A stretch of 11,734 nucleotides of DNA from Chloroflexota bacterium (lineage in GTDB: Bacteria > Chloroflexota > Anaerolineae > Aggregatilineales > UBA2796). A model generated the notes under the pieces. That model saw only the letters and a list, made by a program, of their open reading frames with translations. It was not told where the DNA came from and made no database searches. The stretch spans positions 1 through 11,734 of the forward strand of contig RFIM01000206.1 in assembly GCA_003695215.1 (NCBI GenBank), in the 5' to 3' direction. The position numbers and the translations under genes were made by a program. Of this stretch, positions 7,102 to 11,734 are shown piece after piece (within the stretch, counting starts at the first letter, position 1; every line of letters begins with the position of its first letter).

Positions 7102-7767
7102 ATGCGCCTGCCGCTTGCTGCGCTGATGGTCGCTTGTGCGCTGGCCGCTTTGCTAGGCGCGGCGCGCTCAGTTGGCGCAGCGCGGCCGCAAGGCGCGCTT
7201 TCAGGCTGCTTAGTGTACTTCCAGCGCTTCGCGATCAGCCGGCATGGCGTGTACTACTGGGTGACGCATCACGATCTGGCTAGCGGCATGCGCCTTGAGA
7301 GCAAGCCCGTGCCTGCCCTTGAGCGGCGCTATCAGAGCCTTGCGCCTGATAAACGCTATATGACCGCGGCGCGCCTTGAGAGCCTGGCCGCTTATTATGG
7401 CGATCACACCTTTCGCCTTGTGTTGCGCCCTTACGGGCGCGCCGAAGAGATCGTGTTGGCGGAGAACATTCGCGTTCACAATCCATTGCACATGACGCCG
7501 GCCGTCTGGACGGCTTGGACAGCCGATAGCCGCTGGCTGTACTTCGCCTGGCAAACGCCGCTAGGTCAGAGCTTCCTGGCGGCCTATGACCTGCAGCGCA
7601 AAGGGCTGGCATGGCAGCTGCGCACAGATGGACGCGCTACTTATCGCCTGCTGACGCTGCGCGATGCGCAGGTGAACGCTGAGCGCCTAGTGCGCGCCCT
7701 GAACCACGCTAATTTCTACCGCCTGCCGTGCGCGCCCGTGCTGCTACATCCGAACGAAAGCGATTGA
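7102..7767 (+). CDS. Exported propeller-fragment protein within the ABC operon
   Basis: 221 residues, not assignable to a named family. Residues 1-27 form a signal peptide or anchor (MRLPLAALMVACALAALLGA, then a small-residue cleavage region). The mature part has blade-like repeats as in TolB/WD40 propellers: LAPDKRYMTAARLES and especially WTADSRWLYFAWQTP, followed by 'FLAAYDLQRKGLAWQL'. At this size it would give only three or four blades, so it may be an incomplete propeller or another beta fold. It starts five bases after the ATPase stop and ends eleven bases before the permease start, so it is clearly co-transcribed. A likely job is an extracytoplasmic partner of the transporter (inference). 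No strong Shine-Dalgarno is visible. Confidence 0.75.
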   Translation: MRLPLAALMVACALAALLGAARSVGAARPQGALSGCLVYFQRFAISRHGVYYWVTHHDLASGMRLESKPVPALERRYQSLAPDKRYMTAARLESLAAYYGDHTFRLVLRPYGRAEEIVLAENIRVHNPLHMTPAVWTAWTADSRWLYFAWQTPLGQSFLAAYDLQRKGLAWQLRTDGRATYRLLTLRDAQVNAERLVRALNHANFYRLPCAPVLLHPNESD

Positions 7768-7778
7768 GGCATGGACCG

Positions 7779-9977
7779 ATGCTGACTTTACCGAATGCCT
7801 TGCGGCGCGTCATGTTGCGCGCCATCTTGCGCCGTCCCTTTCAGGCGGCGATGTTCATCCTTGGCGTTGCGCTCGGCGTGGCGATGATGGTCGCCATTGA
7901 TATTGCCAACGCGAGTGCCACGCGCGCCTTTAGTATCTTCACTGAGAGCCTGACAGGGCGCACCACGCATCAGATCGTCGGCGGCCCGAGCGGCGTGCCC
8001 TATGAACTCTACCGTCAGCTGCGCCTAGAGCTGGGCATCCGTGAGGCGGCGCCTGTAGTGACTGCTTACGCTCAGGCGCTCGAGCTAGATGGGCAGCCAC
8101 TGCGCCTTTTCGGCATCGATCCTTTCGCTGAGGCGCCTTTCCGCGGCTACTTGAACCTTGGCGCTGCAAATGCTAACGCCGATATCGCAGGCGTGGCAAC
8201 CTTCCTCACGCAGCCGAACATGATCTTGATGGCCGAACAACTGGCTGCGCAGTACGGCCTGAAAGAAGGCGATAAGCTGACTATGCGCTACGGCCCACAG
8301 CGCCATGTGCTGACCATTGCAGGCTTGCTGCGCCCATCAGACGAGGTGACGGCGCAAGGGCTGCAGGACATGCTGATCGCCGATATCAGCACGGCACAGG
8401 AAGTCCTCAACATGCTCGGCCGCTTGACCAACATCGACCTGATCATCCCTGAGACGGCCGAAGGCGAGGCGCTTTTGGCGCGCATCCAGGCACTTTTGCC
8501 GCAAGGCGTGACTATCCAAGTGGCAGGCGCGCGCGCCAGCGCCGTTGGGCAGATCACAGCCGCCTTCAACCTGAGCTTGACGGCGCTCTCGCTCTTGGCG
8601 CTTGTGGTCGGCATGTTTTTGATCTACAACACGGTCACTTTCTCAGTGGTGCAGCGCCGCCCGATCATCGGCACGCTGCGCGCGCTCGGCGTCACGCGCA
8701 GGCAGATTTTCGGCATGGTGCTTTGGGAAGCGGCGCTGTTGGCGGCGCTTGGCATCGTCTTCGGATTGATCGCAGGCGTGCTGATGGGCAGATTGGCGGT
8801 CATCATCGTCACACAGACGGTCAGCAGCTTGTATTTCACAGTGACTGTGCGCAACGTGGATATTCCGATGTTCTCGCTGATCAAAGGCGCGCTGATCGGC
8901 ATTGGCGCGGCGCTGTTTGCGGCGCTGCTGCCAGCTTATGAGGCCACCAACACGCCACCGAGCGGCACGCTCAAGCGCAGCGATATCGAGCGCAAGGTGC
9001 GGCGCGCCGTGCCACTCGCCTCGCTGAGTGGCGCGCTGATCGTGATGCTTGCGTTCGGCGCGCTCAGCTTGCCGAGCCTTGAGGTGAACTTCGTAGCGCT
9101 ATTCGGCATTGTGGTCGGCTTTTCGCTCTTCACGCCGTTGGTCACGCTGACACTGATGAGCGCGCTGCGTCCGTTGAGCGGCGCTTTGCTCGGCGTGCTT
9201 GGCTTGATGGCGCCGCGCAGCATCATCCGCAGCCTCAGCCGCACCAGCGTCGCCATTGCCGCGCTGATGGTCGCTGTTTCAGTGATCGTCGGCATCAGCG
9301 CGATGGTCGGCAGTTTCCGCAACGATGTGCAGGGCTGGCTGGCGGATACAATCCGCGCCGACATCCTGATCAGCCCGCCTTCAATCTCAGCTGTGCGGCA
9401 AGACGTGCCCGTGGAGCCGAGCGTCGCTGATGTGGTGCGCAACATTGAAGGCGTGGCTGCTGTCGGCGTCTCGCGCAGCGTAGACGTCATTCGCCCTGGC
9501 GATCCGCAGCCTGTGCTGCTGACGTCCATCGATCGAGATACTTCGATGGGCAGGCGGCGTTTTGTGTGGCAGATCGGCCCATACGAGGATGTTTGGGCAG
9601 CGCTAGGCGAAGGCGCGGTCATGGTCAGCGAGACCTTCGCACGCCAGCGCAGCATTCCCATTGGCCCAGGTCAGCGCATCACGCTCTTGACGGATCGCGG
9701 CGAGCACACTTTCCCGATCGCTGCCTTCATGGTGGATTACAGCGGCGATCAAGGCACGGTCATGCTGCGGCGTCACGTCTATCTGCAATACTATGACGAT
9801 CCGTACATCTCAACCATTGCAGCGTGGGTCGCGCCTGGCTATGAAGTCGCTGAAGTGTCAATGCCATTCGGGCAGCTTTTGACGGCAAGCAGGAGCTGCT
9901 GGTGCAGTCTAATCGCGATCTGCGCGAGAGCGTGCTGGTCGTCTTCGATCAGACCTTTGCCATCACCACGGCGCTGA
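7779..9977 (+). CDS. FtsX-type ABC permease, N-terminal and central part (frameshifted)
   Basis: 732 residues as read, of which about the first 692 are in the genuine frame. The ATG at 7779 is preferred over the upstream in-frame start at 7728 because the latter overlaps the previous gene and GAGG (7766-7769) lies nine bases before 7779. Layout: first membrane helix about 23-45, a MacB-like extracytoplasmic domain about 50-260, and three helices about 263-292, 312-345 and 366-388 with the FtsX motif RALGVTRRQIFGMVLWEAAL (301-320). A second half follows, with helices about 413-433, 438-470 and 487-512 and a second extracytoplasmic domain from about 515. This double-FtsX plan matches large permeases found with AttH-like proteins. 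The expected last three helices are missing from this frame and are found in the next frame at 9902-10357. The 40 or so residues after the shift (to TGA at 9977) are cysteine/arginine/serine rich and unlike the family. Confidence 0.85.
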   Translation: MLTLPNALRRVMLRAILRRPFQAAMFILGVALGVAMMVAIDIANASATRAFSIFTESLTGRTTHQIVGGPSGVPYELYRQLRLELGIREAAPVVTAYAQALELDGQPLRLFGIDPFAEAPFRGYLNLGAANANADIAGVATFLTQPNMILMAEQLAAQYGLKEGDKLTMRYGPQRHVLTIAGLLRPSDEVTAQGLQDMLIADISTAQEVLNMLGRLTNIDLIIPETAEGEALLARIQALLPQGVTIQVAGARASAVGQITAAFNLSLTALSLLALVVGMFLIYNTVTFSVVQRRPIIGTLRALGVTRRQIFGMVLWEAALLAALGIVFGLIAGVLMGRLAVIIVTQTVSSLYFTVTVRNVDIPMFSLIKGALIGIGAALFAALLPAYEATNTPPSGTLKRSDIERKVRRAVPLASLSGALIVMLAFGALSLPSLEVNFVALFGIVVGFSLFTPLVTLTLMSALRPLSGALLGVLGLMAPRSIIRSLSRTSVAIAALMVAVSVIVGISAMVGSFRNDVQGWLADTIRADILISPPSISAVRQDVPVEPSVADVVRNIEGVAAVGVSRSVDVIRPGDPQPVLLTSIDRDTSMGRRRFVWQIGPYEDVWAALGEGAVMVSETFARQRSIPIGPGQRITLLTDRGEHTFPIAAFMVDYSGDQGTVMLRRHVYLQYYDDPYISTIAAWVAPGYEVAEVSMPFGQLLTASRSCWCSLIAICARACWSSSIRPLPSPRR
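9851..9862 (+). other. Frameshift site in the permease gene
   Basis: Up to the GAA codon at 9852-9854 the first frame reads family-like sequence (GYEVAE). From 9857 the other frame reads VNAIRAAFDGKQELL then VQSNRDLRES, the usual lead-in to the C-terminal helices. That frame has a TGA at 9851-9853, so the switch must lie within a few bases. One missing base in GTN-GTC at 9855-9859 explains everything and would restore a protein of about 859 residues. No homopolymer run or -1 slippery heptamer is present here. Confidence 0.8.
9891..9895 (+). promoter_or_regulatory. Internal Shine-Dalgarno before GTG 9902
   Basis: AGGAG lies six bases upstream of GTG at 9902-9904 in the frame of the C-terminal permease fragment. 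It could allow separate translation of that fragment, though the bases also encode the ordinary KQELL stretch. Confidence 0.35.
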
Positions 9978-10357
9978 ACTTGTTGGCGACTGTAGTGGCC
10001 TTCATCGGCATTCTCTCAGCTTTGGCGAGCCTGCAGCTGGAGCGCACGCGCGAGTTCGGCGCTATGCGCGCCAACGGCATGACGCGCCGTCAGCTCTTCC
10101 GCTTGACTCTGACTGAGACTAGCCTGATGGGCGCTATCGCTGCCGTGATGGCAGTGCCAGTGGGCACTGTGCTGGCGTGGGTGCTGGTCTACATCATCAA
10201 TTTGCGCAGCTTCGGCTGGACTTTGACGCTAGGCTTGCGCCCTGAGTTCTATGCGCAAGCGGCGCTTGTGGCTTTAGTGGCTTCGCTACTGGCAGGCGTG
10301 TATCCTGCCTTGCGCATCGGGCGCATTCAGCCCGCGCGCGCCTTACGGTTAGAATGA
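9902..10357 (+). CDS. FtsX-type ABC permease, C-terminal part (other side of the frameshift)
   Basis: 151 residues from GTG 9902; the frame is open back to 9854, so the start is uncertain. It holds the closing FtsX core: helix about 20-45 (ITTALNLLATVVAFIGILSA), the cytoplasmic coupling motif RTREFGAMRANGMTRRQLFR (48-67), helix about 70-100, helix about 120-140, and the conserved end 'YPALRIGRIQPARALRLE'. It overlaps the upstream fragment by 76 bases in a different frame. It is either the tail of one interrupted gene or, if the break is real, a separately made subunit carrying three helices and one coupling helix. It ends 16 bases before the AttH-like gene. Confidence 0.8.
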   Translation: MQSNRDLRESVLVVFDQTFAITTALNLLATVVAFIGILSALASLQLERTREFGAMRANGMTRRQLFRLTLTETSLMGAIAAVMAVPVGTVLAWVLVYIINLRSFGWTLTLGLRPEFYAQAALVALVASLLAGVYPALRIGRIQPARALRLE

Positions 10358-10373
10358 GGAACAGGAGCAGGAA

Positions 10374-11561
10374 ATGACTCGCAGAGGTATTTTGGCGCTT
10401 TTGGTCGTCGTTGGCGCGCTGATCGCGGCCCTGATTGGCGTCTCAGGGCTGCGCGGGCAAACGCAGCCTGAGTTCAGCGCAGATGTAGTGGCGGCGCTCA
10501 GTGGCGGCGCTATCGAAGGCTTCGCACGCGTGACGGCAGTCAAGGCATTCAGCTTTCCACGCGATCACGGCGCGCATCCTGAATATCAGACCGAGTGGTG
10601 GTACAACACGGCCAATGTCCAGACAGCTGATGGGCGGCGCTTCGGCTTGAAGTTCACTATCTTTCGGCGCGCCCTGACGCCGAGCATGCCCGAGCGGCAA
10701 TCCGAATGGGCGACCAACCAAATCTACTTCGCTGATTTCGCTATTGCTGATATCGCCGCTGATCGCTTTTACTTCAAGGAGCGCTTCGCGCGCGGCGCCG
10801 CAGGCTTGGCAGGCGCACAAACTGAGCCTTTCGCCAAAATTTGGATCGAGGATTGGTCGATCACCTTCGATGAAGATGGGCAAGGCTATCGTTTGCAGGC
10901 TGCAGAAGGCGAGATAGGCATGGACGTGCGGCTGCGCCTAGCTAAGCCTATCGTGCTGCAAGGCGATCGCGGTTTCAGCGTCAAGAATGCGGGCGAAGGC
11001 AATGCCAGCTACTATTACAGCTTCACGCGCTCGCTGTTAGAAGGCACGATCACAGTGCGCGGCCAGCAGTTCAGCGTCAGTGGCACAGCTTGGTTCGATC
11101 ACGAATACAGCACCAGCGTGCTTGGCGAAAACGCGCTCGGCTGGGATTGGTTCTCGATCCAATTGGACGATCAGCGCGAGATCATGCTCTACCAGATCAG
11201 GCTGCGCGATGGCGGCATCGAGCCGACTTCCAACGGCACGTTCGTGAACGCAGATGGCAGCACGCACTATCTGGCCATGGCACAAGGCGACTACAGCATC
11301 ACGCCGCTTGGCACATGGACGAGTCCGCGCACGGGCGCAGTCTATCCGCACGGCTGGCGGCTGACGATCAAGGCGCCTGACGGCTTGATGGAACTCGACG
11401 TGCAGCCGTTCATGCGCGATCAAGAGCTGAACACGACCACAGCCTATTACGAAGGCGCGGCGCGCGTGACGGGCAGCCAGAATGGCAAGCCGATCAGCGG
11501 CGTGGCGTACGTCGAGCTGACTGGCTACAACACGCAGACGCGCGAGAGCTACTCGCGCTGA
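10374..11561 (+). CDS. AttH / carotenoid 1,2-hydratase-like lipocalin-type protein
   Basis: 395 residues. A membrane anchor or uncleaved signal spans about 5-25. The mature part has the two-lobed AttH/CrtC fold markers. The first lobe has FPRDHGAHPEYQTEWWY (61-77) followed by GRRFGLKFTIFRRAL. The second has GTAWFDHEYS (237-246), GWDWFSIQLDDQREIMLYQI (256-275), YEGAARVTG (359-367) and GVAYVELTGY (376-385). In this family the conserved 'H.EW.Y' and 'W.DHE' motifs line a lipid-like pocket; CrtC members hydrate carotenoids and AttH members accompany ABC transporters. AGGAG at 10363-10367 lies six bases before the ATG. As the last gene of the operon it is probably an extracytoplasmic lipid-handling partner of the transporter. 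No carotenoid genes are nearby, so enzymatic hydratase activity is not supported by context. Confidence 0.9.
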   Translation: MTRRGILALLVVVGALIAALIGVSGLRGQTQPEFSADVVAALSGGAIEGFARVTAVKAFSFPRDHGAHPEYQTEWWYNTANVQTADGRRFGLKFTIFRRALTPSMPERQSEWATNQIYFADFAIADIAADRFYFKERFARGAAGLAGAQTEPFAKIWIEDWSITFDEDGQGYRLQAAEGEIGMDVRLRLAKPIVLQGDRGFSVKNAGEGNASYYYSFTRSLLEGTITVRGQQFSVSGTAWFDHEYSTSVLGENALGWDWFSIQLDDQREIMLYQIRLRDGGIEPTSNGTFVNADGSTHYLAMAQGDYSITPLGTWTSPRTGAVYPHGWRLTIKAPDGLMELDVQPFMRDQELNTTTAYYEGAARVTGSQNGKPISGVAYVELTGYNTQTRESYSR

Positions 11562-11570
11562 GCTAGGGCA

Positions 11571-11591
11571 GCTGAGCCGCTCAGCGCGGCT
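11571..11591. terminator. Alternative hairpins between convergent genes
   Basis: GCTGAG (11571-11576) pairs with CTCAGC (11580-11585) around CCG. An alternative is AGCCGC (11575-11580) with GCGGCT (11586-11591), followed by TT. The pair occupies most of the 35-base gap between the AttH-like gene and the convergent sugar permease. The U-tract is poor, so terminator function is tentative. Confidence 0.4.
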
Positions 11592-11596
11592 TTGCA

Positions 11597-11734
11597 CTAG
11601 CCTTTCACGCCGCTTGCCGAGACGCTCTGCACGAACCAGCGCTGGAACAGCACGAAGACGATCAGCACGGGCACGGTCGCTAGCGTGGCGAAGGCCATGA
11701 CATCGCCCCATTGGCGCGGCGCCTGCCCAAAGAA
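11597..11734 (-). CDS. Carbohydrate ABC transporter permease, C-terminal end (5' partial)
   Basis: Only the last 45 residues are in the window. They read FFGQAPRQWGDVMAF, then a hydrophobic helix (ATLATVPVLIVFVLF), then QRWFVQSVSASGVKG and TAG. The 'W....A...L...P...F...Q..FV.G...GAVKG' pattern is the characteristic end of MalG/UgpE-type inner-membrane permeases of sugar importers. Position 11 from the stop is Gln-Ser where most relatives have a glycine, a common variation. The remaining transporter genes should lie to the right of the window. It is convergent with the AttH operon, with a 35-base gap. Confidence 0.85.
   Translation of the reverse strand, partial: FFGQAPRQWGDVMAFATLATVPVLIVFVLFQRWFVQSVSASGVKG

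Noticed and set aside
7728..7778. Upstream in-frame start for the permease
   Set aside because: It would overlap the end of the preceding gene by 40 bases and adds a basic, non-family stretch; ATG 7779 has GAGG at a good distance.
9876..9882. CTTTTGA as a programmed -1 slippery site
   Set aside because: It does not fit X XXY YYZ in the zero frame, and a shift here would lose the family-like VNAIRAAF stretch read from 9857 in the other frame.
10374..11561. Carotenoid biosynthesis gene (true CrtC)
   Set aside because: No carotenoid pathway genes are nearby and the gene is tied to an ABC operon, which favours an AttH-type role.
11037..11711. 224-codon open frame on the minus strand opposite the AttH-like gene
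   Set aside because: Its arginine/alanine-rich product is unlike any family, it lies antisense to a strong gene, and it is in a different frame from the true permease end at 11597-11734.

Overview
This window reads as chromosomal DNA from a moderately GC-rich bacterium (about 60% GC by eye). It is most likely a member of the Chloroflexota, Anaerolineae-like. The hints are threonine/proline 'PTPTP' linkers between surface domains, SH3-like and propeller-like exported proteins, a Tat-exported sulfite-oxidase-fold enzyme, and an ABC transporter encoded with an AttH/CrtC lipocalin-like protein. The assignment is inference; no rRNA or other marker gene is present. No tRNA, rRNA, CRISPR array, insertion sequence or phage gene was seen, and coding density is very high.

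Left part (1-5065): a surface protein open at the left edge, with pre-peptidase C-terminal-like beta domains and a C-terminal SH3-like domain, runs rightward to 1503. Its stop overlaps the stop of a leftward pair read from 3619: an exported propeller-like protein followed, through an ATGA overlap, by a Tat-signal molybdopterin oxidoreductase. Across a 30-base gap a small SH3-like lipoprotein gene (3650-4018) diverges. That divergence carries a perfect 10-bp inverted repeat with a TATAAT box in each arm. The lipoprotein gene overlaps, tail to tail, an orphan ABC-2 type permease (3999-4934).

Middle (5066-6238): a secreted PQQ-dependent glucose/sorbosone-type dehydrogenase, divergent from the ABC-2 permease across a 131-base spacer.

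Right part (6359-11561): a compact rightward operon, with a plausible promoter near 6268-6296. It encodes a LolD/MacB-type ATPase, an exported propeller-fragment protein, a large double-FtsX permease, and an AttH/carotenoid 1,2-hydratase-like protein with a membrane anchor. The ATPase and permease should form an ABC complex that acts on the membrane or envelope. The two exported proteins are candidate extracytoplasmic partners. The permease gene is broken by an apparent single-base deletion near 9857. The distal part stays open and has an internal AGGAG-GTG start, so this is a sequencing error, a decaying gene or a split gene.

Right edge (11597-11734, minus strand): the C-terminus of a sugar ABC transporter permease, convergent with the operon.

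Across the whole window the tetramer CCGG is strikingly rare (five sites found by eye), while GATC is unusually common.
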